From Bromus sterilis (lineage: Eukaryota > Streptophyta > Magnoliopsida > Poales > Poaceae): a stretch of DNA of 64,000 nucleotides. The notes below the pieces were generated by a model, which worked only from the letters and a program-made list of their open reading frames with translations, searched no databases and was not told where the DNA came from. Positions 1-10,071 of the stretch are shown here, in pieces (the stretch's first letter is position 1; the number at the start of each line of letters is the position of its first letter). The translations under genes were made by a program, and so were the position numbers. The DNA lies in contig OX465599.1 of the NCBI GenBank assembly GCA_950022295.1, forward strand, positions 288,073,501 to 288,137,500, in the 5' to 3' direction.

Positions 1-330
1 TTTAAATATATTTGAAAAATGTGTTTAATAAATCATTCTTGATGTCTGTTGGTATTCTTCGCCGCTTGTCAGGATAACGATGTCTCTGTTTGATGGCTGT
101 CAGGGATGCTCCGCTAGTGAACCGTCACGTCTTCATGACCGGTCATAATGATGACCGCTGTGGCGTGCGGTAGGCGCTGGTTGAGTTTCCGATACGCGCG
201 TTGGAAAAGCGCGTGAATTGACGCGTCTCACGCACAGTGCATCCCGTGGGAAATCATCTTGCTCTTGGAATCTGAGACGTCTGCGACGTTTGGTCTTTGA
301 ATTAATTGCTGCTGTCGTCTTGGCTTCTCT
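1..330. other. Unassigned edge sequence, probably 3' internal region of the Tat-like element
   Basis: I see no convincing ORF, LTR terminus or tandem repeat here. It lies between the antisense ORF and where the 3' LTR of the minus-strand element would be expected, so it is most simply untranslated internal sequence of that element. Confidence 0.35.
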
Positions 331-350
331 GTGCTGGGGGATTTTTGTTC

Positions 351-357
351 TATAAAT
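351..357 (+). promoter_or_regulatory. Candidate TATA box for the antisense ORF
   Basis: TATAAATA lies 45 bases before the first ATG of the plus-strand extra ORF, and 83 bases before the ATG at 434 that may be the original start. Its position suits an independent plant promoter inside the retrotransposon, but no expression evidence can be read from sequence alone. Confidence 0.4.
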
Positions 358-395
358 AAGCCTTTCTCTTCCACAACGTTTCGCTTCTATCCAGC

Positions 396-1334
396 TTGCT
401 GCTTTGCCTCTTCCTTCTTCTCTTCTTCCTCTCATGGCTCCCAGCGCGAGGTGTTGGCCGTGGCCGTGTTCGTCGTGGCCGTGGTGTCCGTACACCACGC
501 TCATGCCGTGGTGATCGCCATGGTACGGCGCCAATGCCTTCCTCCTCTCCCTTGGAGGAGGGATTCTGGCGCTATGATTTTCTTTTACGCGTTCGTGGTC
601 AGAGCGCCAATCGCGTTCTTCTTCCCTCTGCTTTTTCCGCCGTTGTCTCTGAACGTGGCTTAGATGGCTTGCTTCTGCATCTTCAAGGGAGCTGTCGATC
701 TCCTTCTTATGTTGACTTGGAGGTTGATAGCTCCCGCTTGATTTTTCTTGGCTCTGGTTGGAGTTTGTTTGCTCGGCGGTTGAATTTGCGAGATGGTGAT
801 ATGCTCAACTGTCGTTTTGACGGCGAAAGCACTGTCACTGTCCGCGCGTTCGACCCGAGCGGCAACGGCATGGATCCGCACTGGCAGGAGTCGAGCAGCG
901 ACAGCTCCACAAGGTCGAGGAGTCCTACGCTTGCATCTTCTATAGCTCCGTCTCTGGCGACTCCTCAGGTGGTGATGTTGTATCCATCAGCTCCGAAGAG
1001 GACATCGACGTCAAGCCGTCGATCAAGCGGGCGCGCCAAGCGACCTTGTATAACTGGAGGCGGCCTCATCTTCGCCGGCAACTCGGAGAAGAGGCTGTGC
1101 AGCCGGAGAAGAAGGCGTGCAGCTGCAGCTGGAGAAGAAGCTGGTGGAGCAGGAGAAGAAGCTGGTGGAGCATCGACAAATAAGTCAAGCTTCACCCTTT
1201 TTGTTATGTCATTGACATCCTCTGCTAGCTTCCTTTTTTCCTTTATATGTGGTGATGCCCTTGTACTAGAGTCGATTACCCCTCATGGGCACACATGTAA
1301 AAGTCTTGATTCCTTGGGTAATTCCCTCTTGTAA
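396..1334 (+). CDS. Antisense extra ORF with B3-like DNA-binding domain
   Basis: A 312-aa frame runs opposite to pol. Residues about 17-35 are Arg/Gly rich. Residues about 53-155 resemble a plant B3 domain, ending in GW..FAR..L..GD...RFDG..TVTV.AFD; B3 domains bind DNA in plant transcription factors. The C-terminal part (about 205-250) is Arg/Ala/Glu rich and then degenerates. Extra ORFs between pol and the 3' LTR, in either orientation, are known for grass Tat elements. The hydrophobic first 15 residues look like an accident: an ATG at 434 in good context sits in another frame that would join this one after a one-base shift, so the start may be broken. I infer capture of a host B3 gene fragment. 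Whether it is made into protein is unknown. Confidence 0.55.
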   Translation: MLLCLFLLLFFLSWLPARGVGRGRVRRGRGVRTPRSCRGDRHGTAPMPSSSPLEEGFWRYDFLLRVRGQSANRVLLPSAFSAVVSERGLDGLLLHLQGSCRSPSYVDLEVDSSRLIFLGSGWSLFARRLNLRDGDMLNCRFDGESTVTVRAFDPSGNGMDPHWQESSSDSSTRSRSPTLASSIAPSLATPQVVMLYPSAPKRTSTSSRRSSGRAKRPCITGGGLIFAGNSEKRLCSRRRRRAAAAGEEAGGAGEEAGGASTNKSSFTLFVMSLTSSASFLFSFICGDALVLESITPHGHTCKSLDSLGNSLL

Positions 1335-1463
1335 CAGGAGCTGCCTTCTATCCAAATGTAGTTCAGTCCTTTTATACATTTATGGTTGAATTCAAGTTGT
1401 GGTTGAGATCTTGCAATAAACTGTGTTTTCGACTCCTGTGATGCACTGTCTTCGACTCCTTCT

Positions 1464-1608
1464 GATAGCGCAGAATGTCTTCGATGCCATCTGATAGCGC
1501 GAAATGTCTTCGACTCCATCTGATAGCGTGAAATGTCTTCGATTCCATCTGATAGCGCGGAATGTCTTCGACTCCATCTGATAGCGTGAGATGTCTTCGA
1601 TTCCTCCC
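1464..1608. repeat. Minisatellite, five copies of a 29-bp unit
   Basis: The word GATAGCG recurs at 1464, 1493, 1522, 1551 and 1580, exactly 29 bases apart. Each unit contains ATGTCTTCGA followed by a CCATCT-type end. Units differ by only one to four bases. A diverged partial unit precedes the block. Confidence 0.9.
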
Positions 1609-1642
1609 GTGATGCACTGACTTTAACTCTCTAGTGTGTTCT

Positions 1643-1714
1643 ATCGGGTGCGCAGCAGCGCTCCCGATGGGAGTAGCCCCCGAGGCTACGTTTGAGTTGT
1701 AGAGTCAAACGTAG
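1643..1714. repeat. Cluster of overlapping inverted repeats (hairpins)
   Basis: Four stems follow each other: ATCGGG...CCCGAT, CTCCC-GAT-GGGAG (1661-1673), GTAGCC-CCCGA-GGCTAC (1673-1689) and CTACGTTTGA...TCAAACGTAG (1686-1714, a perfect 10-bp stem). They overlap, so alternative folds are possible. They sit in the 3' internal region of the Tat-like element, next to the 68-bp array. Confidence 0.75.
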
Positions 1715-1828
1715 GCTTAAAACTTTGCGTATTTCCTCGCGGTTCAGCTCTGGAGTAGTCCCCGAGTCTTGGTTGTTTGTCGTCCGGGTGAAGACTTGAA
1801 GATTGCTAACTTGGTGTTTTTGAATAGG

Positions 1829-2490
1829 ACCGTAGCGTGTCTCGGGGAATGCTTATGCCTGAGCCCCCGAGTTTTTAAGGTGAGCTCGCGTAGGTGGCGA
1901 TAGCGTCTCTCGAGGGGATTTTGTGCTTAAGCCCCCGAGTGCTTTGGTTAAGATCGCGTAAGCGATGATAGCGTCTCTCGGGGGGATTTTATGCTTAAGC
2001 CCCGAGTGCTTTGGTTAAGATCGCGTAAGCGATGATAGCGTCTCTCGGGGGGATTTTATGCTTAAGCCCCCGAGTGCTTTGGCGAAGATCGCTTAAGTGG
2101 CGATAGCGTCTCTCGGGGGGGATTTTATGCTTAAGTCCCCGAGTACTTTGGTTAAGATCGCTTAAGTGGCGATAGCGTCTCTCGGGGGGATTTTATGCTT
2201 AAGCCCCCGAGTGCTTTGGTTAAGATCGCTTGAGTGGCGATAGCGTCTCTCGGGGGGATTTTATGCTTAAGCCCCCGAGTGCTTTGGTTAAGATCGCGTA
2301 GGCGATGATAGCGTCTCTCGGGGGGAGTGTGTGCTCGAGCCCCCGAGTGCTTTGGTTAAGATCGCTTGAGTGGCGATAGCGTCTCTCGGGGGGATTTTAT
2401 GCTTAAGCCCCCGAGTGCTTTGGTTAAGATCGCGTAGGCGATGATAGAGTCTCTCGGGGGGAGTGTGTGCTCGAGCCCCCGAGTTCTTTT
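1829..2490. repeat. Tandem array, about ten copies of a 68-bp unit
   Basis: The word GATAGCGTCTCTCG or a close variant recurs at 1899, 1967, 2034, 2102, 2171, 2239, 2307, 2375 and 2443, with spacing of 67-69 bases; one diverged unit precedes these. Every unit carries CTCGGGGG and CCCCCGAG about 15 bases apart, so each can fold into an 8-bp stem. Tandem repeats between pol and the 3' LTR are a known feature of Tat-lineage elements and a proposed source of satellite DNA. Confidence 0.95.
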
Positions 2491-2572
2491 GATATGGCAG
2501 TATTTGGGCAACATTTATTTTATTGCGGTCGAGCGGCTACATGAGTTGCCAGTCATGTTTGACCGATGGGGA

Positions 2573-5500
2573 CTATGGATAGAACAGTCGCAAGTTTGCT
2601 ACGTTCCATGGGTTACCCACGTCCTCGTCTGTCTTCGGGTTCTTCAGCCTGTAGGCGCCACCTCCGATGACTTCTGAGACTATAAATGGTCCTTCCCATT
2701 GGGGGGCAAGTTTATGGACCTTCTCTTGTATCAGCCGTAGGACTAGGTCACCTTTGTTGAAGGTTCTAGTGTGCAAGCGACTGCTTTGGTAGGTGCGTAG
2801 CTTGTCGTGGTACCCCTCTGATTTTTCCAGGGATGTATCTCTTGCTTCGTCAGCTGTATCTTTGTCATCTTGTAATGCTTCTTCTGTTTCTTCTTCTTCG
2901 TACCCGGTGACCCGAGGTGCTCCGAACTTGAGGTCATGTGGTAGTACTGCCTCTGCCCCGTACACCATGAAGAAGGGTGTGTACTGGGTCGCGGTGTTTG
3001 GTGTAGTTCGTAGGCTCCATAGTACCGCGGGGAGTTCTTCTACCTAGTTGTCGGCGGCTTGCTCGAGTGGTGCGAGGATCCACTTCTTGATTCCCCCGCA
3101 TACAAGGCCGTTGGCTTTTTCCACTTGGCCGTTGGACTGCGGGTGTGCGACTGATGCATAATTGACTTTGATGCCCAGTTCTTCGCAAAAGTTCCGGAAT
3201 TCTGCGGCTGTGAAGTTCGTGCCGTTGTCCGTGATGATGTTGTGTGGCACTCCGAACCTGAAGATGATCGATTTGATGAAGTTGACAGCCATGAGGGCTG
3301 TGGAGCTGGTGATGGGCACTGCTTCGATCCATTTAGTGAACTTGTCGACTGCGACGAGCAGGTGTGTCCTTCCGCCCTTTGATGATTTCTTGAGTGGGCC
3401 CACCATGTCGAGTCCCCAGGTGGCGAACGACCAGGATAGTGGTATGGTCTTGAGCTCTGAGGTGGGGGCGTGTGGCCTGTTTTGCGAATTTCTGGCAGAC
3501 GACACAACGTCGCACGATTTCCTCTGCGTTTTTCATGGCTGTGGGCCAATAGAGCCCGGCTCGGAATGCTTTGGACACGAGTACTCGACTTCTCGCATGG
3601 TGTTCGCAGGTGCCTTCGTGGATTTCGAGCAGTAGGGCTTTGTCGTCTTCTTCGTCGATGCACCTTTGGAGTATCTGGGTGATGTTGCGCTTGTATAGTT
3701 GTTTGTTGATCACCGTGAACGCCTTGGATCTTCGGCTGATGCGTCGTGCTTCGGCCACGTCTTGCGGTAGTGTACCTTCGATTAGGAATCGGAGGAACGG
3801 TTTTGCCCAGATAGGTCCTTCGAGCTCTGTTGGAGCTGTGTTGTCGGGTGTGCGGGTGCTTGTGCCTTCTGATGGGCTTGCTGCTGCCACCTGCGCCAGG
3901 TCTGTTGCGTCCTCGCCGTCCACGACTGCTTCAGGTGCTGCTGCCTGTACCTTGATGGATCTCTGGCTGATGCTTTCGAGAAAAACGCCGGGTGGTATTG
4001 GTCCTCGGGTCGAACCAATGTTCGCGAGTTCGTCAGCTTCTGTGTTGTTGGCCTTGGTGATGTAGTTGAACTCGCAACCGTCGAAACTTCCTTCGAGTGT
4101 GTTGTAGAGCTTCTGGTAGGCCACCATGTTGTCGGCTATTGCGTCGCAGTTCCTCATCGTCTGCTGGACGACGAGATTGGAGTTTCCGTAGATTATGAGG
4201 CGAGTGGCTCCGCACGTTTTGGCCATGCGCATGCCATGGAGGAGTGCCTCGTATTCTGCTTCGTTGTTGGAGGCGTGACTGAAGTTGATCTGGAGGACAT
4301 ATTTTAGCTTTGTTCCTTTAGGGGAGATGAGCACAACTCCTGCCCCGGCTCCTTGTTGTCTCTTGGACCCATTGAAGAACATTGACCATGAATTTGATAG
4401 GTCTGGGGGGCCTGGTGTCTGAACCTCCGTCCACTCGACCAGGAAATCTGGGAGTACTTGGGCTTTGATGGCTGTTGGGTGCTTGAACTGCAGGTCCCGT
4501 GGGCTGAGCTCAATGTTCCACTCGACGACTCGTCTAGTCGCTCCAGGGTTGTTGAGTATGTTAGCGAGTGGTGCGCTGCTCACGATTGTGATAGGGTGCT
4601 CGTCGAAGTAGTGGGACACCTTTCTTGAGGTCATGATGACGGCCAGTAGTAGCTTCTGATAATGCGGGTACCGCTGCTGGGATTTGGTCAGGAGCATGCT
4701 GAGGTAGTACATTGGTCTCTGGATGCTCTGGACCTTGCCTTCTTCTGTGCGTTCGACAACGAGCGTTGTGCTTACTACACTGTTGCGTGCTGCCATGTAG
4801 AGGTATAGCTTCTCTCGTTCCTTGGGTACCGCCAGGATTGGTGGGGTCGAGAGTGTCTTTTTCAGGTCCGCGAATGCTTGGCGGGCTTCCTCCGTCCACT
4901 CGAATTTCTCTCCTTTCCTGAGCAGCTGATAGAAAGGCAGCGTGCGTACTCCCAGCCTGCTGATGAAGCGGCTTAGGGCTGCGAGTCTTCCGGTGAGCTG
5001 TTGTACTCCTTTGACGTCGGTCGGTTCTTGCATTCGGGCGACGGCTTGGACTTTCTCAGGGTTTGCCTCGATTCCTCGGGCAGAGACCATATAGCCGAGC
5101 AGCTTCCTCGCCGGTACGCCAAATGTGCACTTCTTTGGGTTGAGTTTGATTCTGTATTTGTTGAGCGTTGCGAAGGTTTCACGCAGGTCATCGAGTAGTG
5201 TGGCTGCTTTGTAGGTCTTGATGATGATGTCGTCCACATAGACTTGCACATTTCTTCCGATTTGCTCTTTCAGGCAGGCCTGCATCATTCGTTGGTATGT
5301 GGCGCCTGCGTTCTTGAGCCCGAAGGGCATGGTCCTGTAGCATAATACGCCATAGGGGGTGATGAATGATGTGTGCTCTTCGTCTTCTTCCTTCATCCTG
5401 ATCTGGTTGTATCCTGAGTAGGCATCAAGAAAGGAGAGTAGATCGCACCCTGCTGTTGAGTCGATTATCTGATCGATTCTAGGCAGGGGGAAGTGGTCCT

Positions 5501-6143
5501 TCGGGCAATGCTTGTTGACTGGTCCGTAGTCGACACACATGCGCAACACGTTCGTGTCTTTCTTGGGCACCGGCACTGGGTTGGCTATCCAGGTGACTTT
5601 CTTCGTTTCTCGGATGAACTGGGCGTCGAGTAACCGGTTGATTTCCTCTTCGATTGCTCTGCGCTTGGGCTCCGAGAATCGTCTCAGAGCTTGCTTCACC
5701 GACTTCGTGTTTTGCTTGATGTGTAGGGCGTGCTCCGCGAATTCGCGTGGTATTCCAGGCATGTCGGCTGGGCACCAGGCGAATATTTCCCACTCATCTC
5801 GAAGGAAAGCGACGAGAGCCGTCGCCTGCTCCTCTGGTAGGTGGGCGTACACGCGGACTGTTTTGTCCGGGTCCGTCGGGTGCACTTGGTGAGTGACTGT
5901 GTCGCTGTCGATGCTGAAGTCGCGTCCGTACTCCTTAGATTCGCTTCGGCTCACCAATGGGAAGGTACTCTTGTCCGTCACCATGGCTATTTCTCCGAGT
6001 TCTTGTTCGGCTCCGAATGTGTCGGAGATTTTGTGAAAGTCACGGTCACATTGATCTGATTTGATGAAGCTTCCGTTGATCGTGAGGACTCCCGTTGATC
6101 CTGGCATCTTGAGCTTGAGGTAGGCGTAGTGTGGAACCGCCAT
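2573..6143 (-). pseudogene. pol: Tat-lineage Gypsy pol (RT, RNase H, aRNase H, integrase), broken
   Basis: A 936-aa open stretch (6143-3333) starts just after protease. RT covers about residues 190-370 with the catalytic YVDD at 302-305. A first RNase H follows (about 440-570), then a second archaeal-type RNase H (about 585-710) in which two expected catalytic Asp positions read Asn (NGS at 591, GNS at 654). The integrase zinc-binding region begins near residue 840. A frameshift near 3490-3510 moves the integrase core into another frame (3505-3044), where the three acidic residues are still readable (GLDMVG, ITDNGT, QVEKA). A TAG at 3044-3046 interrupts it, and the C-terminal part continues to the stop at 2573. 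A TAG at 6147-6149 separates it from protease. The copy cannot make a full-length product. Confidence 0.9.
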
Positions 6144-6146
6144 GAA

Positions 6147-7550
6147 CTACGCGAATGCTGGCCGTCCCAATATGGCGTGATACTGCGATTGCCAGTCGAG
6201 TACTTCGAACTCGAGGACGTGCTTTGCGAAGTTGCGTTGGTTGCCGAAGACAACTTCAAGTTCGACGACTCCGAGGGATGTGGTTGCTTCTCCTGGGACT
6301 ACCCCGTGTAACACGGTGCTCGATTTCTTCCATACTGATCGTGGGATCAGCATCTTTTGCAGGGTGCTGGCAAAGATGATATTCATGCTGCTGCCTCCGT
6401 CCATGAAGACCCTATCCATGTCGTACCCTTTGATTTGTGCATCGAGCACCAGGGGCGCGTGCCCCGGTCTTGGGACTGCGGGTGGATGGTCGTCCTGTGA
6501 GAACGTGATGCTGGTCTCCGCATCATGTAGCTGGTAGACTTCGACTATATTTATGCTCTCGGCTACTCTAGCTTGCAGGGTGTAGGCGTCGCGTTGTGCT
6601 TGCAGCACCCTTCCCTCTTGGATTATGAGCGCCTGTCCTTGCAGCGGGCTGTGACGTCCTTCCGGGCTTGAGGGCGGCGATTGTTCGGGTCGCCGGTTGC
6701 GCTTGTTTTCTTTCTGCTTCTCCTTCTTGAGGTCGCCGGCTAGCTCATTGAACAGGTGGCAGTCTCCCAAAGTGTGACCTGACCTGACGCATCCCCAGTC
6801 ATCCTCGAAGCTGTGGATCGTGCAGGGTCCTGCTAGCTGCTCTCTAACCGTGAGTTTGCTAGATCCAGCGTGCCTCTTCCTTCTTGAGATTCTGAAGATT
6901 TGATCGTGATCCTCCGGGTGTTCGTGGAAGCGAGGGTCGGTTTCGATTCCTCGGCTCATATCTTGGTTCTTGATGAGGTTGGAGAATTCATCTGGCCTTC
7001 GATCTGGGTCATAGTACTCGCCCACCGGTGTCTCGGAGTCGCTGTCCTGGCTGGCGGCAGGTGCTCATGCAACGGCGTGTCGTCGAGTGACCGTCGGTTG
7101 CACGGCTGCGTGACGTGGCTCGTTCAGTGGGGCCTTGCCGTAGATCTCCCGTGCGCGCCTTTTGTGTCGTCGATTCCTTCTTCCTTGGTGATGGTTCTGC
7201 TGATCGCTGGTTTCGATCTCGTAGTCATCGTCTTGATGTGCGGCGGGTGCCCGGGCGGCGGTGGGTTGTCGAAAGATTTGCGAGTCCTCCGCTGCGCGTC
7301 GCGGTTCGTCGAGTAGAATTCCTTCGTAGAGTCCTCTCGCCGTTCTTCTGGGTCGTCGATTCCTTCGCTGTTGATGCTGCACTTGGCCGTTACCGTAGTA
7401 TCGGTCCTGGCACAGCTGTAGCCCGAGCGATCTTGATGGGGTGGCAAAGATGTTCGCCGTGATTTTGAATCCTTCGAGTGGGCTAGATATGGTCCTTGCC
7501 CTTGAGTTGTGGCTTGCTGAAGACGGGACCGCCGAGATCGTGATCCCAAC
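6147..7550 (-). pseudogene. gag-pro: Tat-lineage gag remnant and aspartic protease, broken
   Basis: The frame is shared with pol. The first part (about 7550-7065) is rich in Arg and Gln and contains two related blocks (RRNRRPRR...LDEPR and RRNRRHKR...LNEPR), suggesting an internal duplication. A TGA at 7065-7067 interrupts it. The second part (7025-6147) has a His/Cys cluster like a diverged Tat gag zinc motif (CTIH...GHTLGDC) and then a protease with a DGGSSMN active site, ending ILGRPAFA before a TAG. The roughly 200-residue capsid core usual for Gypsy gag is not recognisable between these parts, so I infer an internal deletion. The exact start is unclear because the frame reads back through the LTR. 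Confidence 0.7.
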
Positions 7551-7558
7551 CTGTGTAG

Positions 7559-7576
7559 TTCCCACAGACGGCGCCA
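7559..7576 (-). promoter_or_regulatory. Primer-binding site of the Tat-like element
   Basis: Minus-strand reading is TGGCGCCGTCTGTGGGAA, two bases inside the LTR end. This is the usual PBS form of grass Tat elements, where a host tRNA primes minus-strand DNA synthesis. Confidence 0.85.
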
Positions 7577-7578
7577 AT

Positions 7579-8016
7579 TGACGGGGATCAACCCCGGCAA
7601 ATCCCATGGTCAGGGACCCTGGGTTAGTCATGAGAGGCACAGGTTGGACGATAGCTCGTCGGCAAACAGGAGGACACGTTCCTGCTCGATATTATTGATG
7701 AGGGAGATGCGATTACAGTGGATGCCGAGGCTGGAGCGCTCAAGGCTAGGATTACAGACGATATTGGATGCCTTTGGCGTCACCCCTCCTAACCCTTATA
7801 TACTGGGCTAGGTCTCGGGGAGTTCATCTTCGTTTACAGGTAAGCTTTCCTAACCCTAGCTTGCTCCGTACGACAGGTCTTCGCACCATCCTTGTGAGTC
7901 GCAGACTCCTACGTCGGTGCCAATTAGCGGGCCAAGGCTGTATCTTCGTGGGCCTTCTGTCTTCAGGGACACCAGGTAGGCTTATCCGTAGGAGTCGTGG
8001 GGTCAACCCCTCGTCA
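7579..8016 (-). repeat. 5' LTR of the Tat-like element (438 bp)
   Basis: The boundaries are TG at 7579 and CA at 8016; the left one abuts the PBS. Both ends carry a short GGGGTCAACCCC-type palindrome. A minus-strand TATA box (TATATAAGGG) lies at about 7793-7802, and this LTR would drive the element. The five bases outside are GAGGT, but no partner TSD can be tested. Confidence 0.75.
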
Positions 8017-8716
8017 GAGGTGGAGGCAAACCCACAAGAAGCGGGTTCACCAGAATCCACAAGACCAAGCTACCCAACATACAAGGTAGGTATTGGAGGA
8101 GGAATTCCCTTTGCTAGGCCCTAGAAGTGCTAGGGGCAATTGCTTCATAGGGATTTAAGAGCCACAAATATAAGCATATGTCCAAATCCTGGAAAAGGGG
8201 GCCTCAGACCAGCATCATAGGCCATGGCAAAAGAAACAAGTCTAGTATATGTTCATACCACTTTATTGTAGCAAGAGGAAAAGACCAACAGGCTATCTGT
8301 TCTTATTAGTTACATACGAAAATATGAACCCAATGCAATATACGTTCTTATCAGGAAAATATAGAACATGGCCCAGGGAAGAAAACAACATCTCAAATTT
8401 GTAGAGTAGGCCATACAGATCATGTAGATCATCTGCCACATGCAGACCATCTCACAAATACAACACATGGGCTAGAATAAATTGCTCTATAAGCAACTAG
8501 TAGCATATAGGAATATAAATCCTTAAATACAATTAGCACAGAGTACAAGACACTAGTACCAGCCACCATGTAAAGAACCAGGGAGAACTACAATGGACCA
8601 GATCACATACATGGCAAGTGACATGAGCATGTGAATTGGGATCAAATTGAGCATATAGTATCCTACAGTACACAAACCCGAAACTAGGATCATCTCAGCA
8701 TAGAGCCATATGCTAG
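8017..8716. other. Unassigned sequence without recognisable genes
   Basis: There are no long open frames, LTR ends or tandem repeats that I can identify. It could be old repeat sequence into which the Tat-like element inserted. Confidence 0.4.
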
Positions 8717-9657
8717 TTGTGACGCCCCCAAAATCGGACCGTGTACAGTAATCATACACGCAAGATACACGACCGAGGTCAAGGACTCACGGCATGATAT
8801 CACAACACAACTCTACAAATAAAAATAATACAAACTATTTAATACAAGCCAGGGGCCACGAGGGCTTGAATACAACAGCTCGAGAGCACAACGTTAGCGG
8901 AAGCAATAGTATCTGAGTATAGACACGAGTAACATGGTTGCCTTAAGAAGGCTAGCACAAATAACAACAGATCGAAAAGGCGATGCCTCCTGCATGGGAA
9001 CCTCCAAACTACTCCTGGTCAACGAGGAACTCGACGTCATAGTAGGCGCATCCGAGATACTCCTGCTCCTGGGCGCCAGCATCTGGTTGCAGCAATCTGG
9101 GTATATAAAACAAAGGGGGAAAATAAAGCAAGGGTGAGTATCTAGCATACCCATGAGTCTTACGTCCTGCTACTAAGCATTTATGCATTTGTATCAATGG
9201 AAAGGGGAGGCTATATAGTGGGATGAACGACAGAAAACCGGAATAAGGAAGAGAAGCTAGGCCTATCGAAGACTAGCATCTTCACGCGGTTCTTGCAGCA
9301 TGAGAAGAGAATAGCCAACAGTTATATATAAAGCATAAAATAACAATGCAGCAGAAGTTGCTGCAACATTATATAATAGTAAGTTGTAATAATTATCAAT
9401 GCCTCTGAGATCACTTCCTCGACTTCCATGCGAGGAAGCAAATCCGGAACTAATCAATTTAGTAATGTAGTAGTAGGATCTGGCTTCAGCATAAAGCGTC
9501 TTGTTACCGTGGACACGGCTATTCGAATAGATTATCTTCCCTGCAGGGGCTGCACTACTGTTACCCTACACGCTCGAATCTCCAGGGTGGCGTACAACTT
9601 GTTAGGGAATTCCCCACCGAGGCTATCCGACACGCCGAGGCCCATCCTACAGCTGAT
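8717..9657. repeat. Degenerate high-copy cereal repeat, unclassified
   Basis: It starts TGTGACGCCCCCAAAATCGG and continues through GCCAGGGGCCACGAGGGCTT and CACGGCTATTCGAATAGATT. I recognise these as motifs of a repeat common in Triticeae genomes. The recognition is from memory of motif style and I cannot assign a superfamily. No coding potential is evident. Confidence 0.4.
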
Positions 9658-10071
9658 TGATGACCATCAACTGTAGGGGATCGATTGTAGCATTTTTGAT
9701 AAATAAGAGTGTCGAACCCAACGAGGAGCAGAAGGTATTGGTAAGTGACTTTGGTAAAGAATAACTGCAGGCACTGAAAGATAACTTTTTAGGGGTTTCG
9801 GTATAAGCAACGAGGAGATAAAAACAAGCAAAGTAAAAGGTACTGAGGAGTAACAAGTGGACCAATCCTTTTGAGCAAAGGATAAGCCTAAAAACTGAAC
9901 TTATAAAGGCTAAAGTGTTCTTGAGGACACACGAGAGAGATAGTCACGTGCTTTCGTCATACTCCGTATCGATACTATGTGTCGTGTTGATAAGTGTTGA
10001 GTGGGTGAATCTATGATAGCACACCTTCTAGACTAAGATAAGTGCACTCTTATAATTAAACATCTTGCAAG
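9658..10071 (-). repeat. Old Athila-type LTR fragment, left part
   Basis: This matches the 3' end of the LTR of the intact element at 11959-22123 (TGATGACC start, GTGTCGAACCCAACGAGGAG, GATAAGTGTTGAGTGGGTG) but is clearly diverged. It is closer to the fragment at 22124-22708. No PBS lies to its left, so it is a former 3' or solo LTR. It resumes at 11640. Confidence 0.8.

Larger units (their letters stand above)
1..8016 (-). mobile_element. Defective Tat-lineage Gypsy LTR retrotransposon, truncated at the window edge
   Basis: Read on the minus strand, the order is 5' LTR (7579-8016), primer-binding site, gag, protease, reverse transcriptase, RNase H, a second RNase H, integrase (ends 2573), a tandem-repeat block, and an antisense ORF. 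The RT motif YVDDIIIKT, the second RNase H module and an extra antisense ORF after pol are known traits of the Tat lineage. No 3' LTR matching 7579-8016 is visible in the first 330 bases, so it is either outside the window or lost. Two nonsense codons and a frameshift in pol, a nonsense codon in gag and an apparent capsid deletion make the copy non-autonomous. Confidence 0.8.

Noticed and set aside
1829..2490. Possible CRISPR-like array because of regular repeat spacing
   Set aside because: The units are contiguous with no unique spacers, and the genome is a plant.
7065..7640. Start of Tat gag placed inside the 5' LTR
   Set aside because: Codons upstream of the PBS would be LTR sequence; gag should start downstream of 7559, so the extra length was not counted.
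8894..9197. Short frames at 8894-9197 as a possible host exon
   Set aside because: There are no splice context or domain features, and the sequence looks like a widespread repeat.
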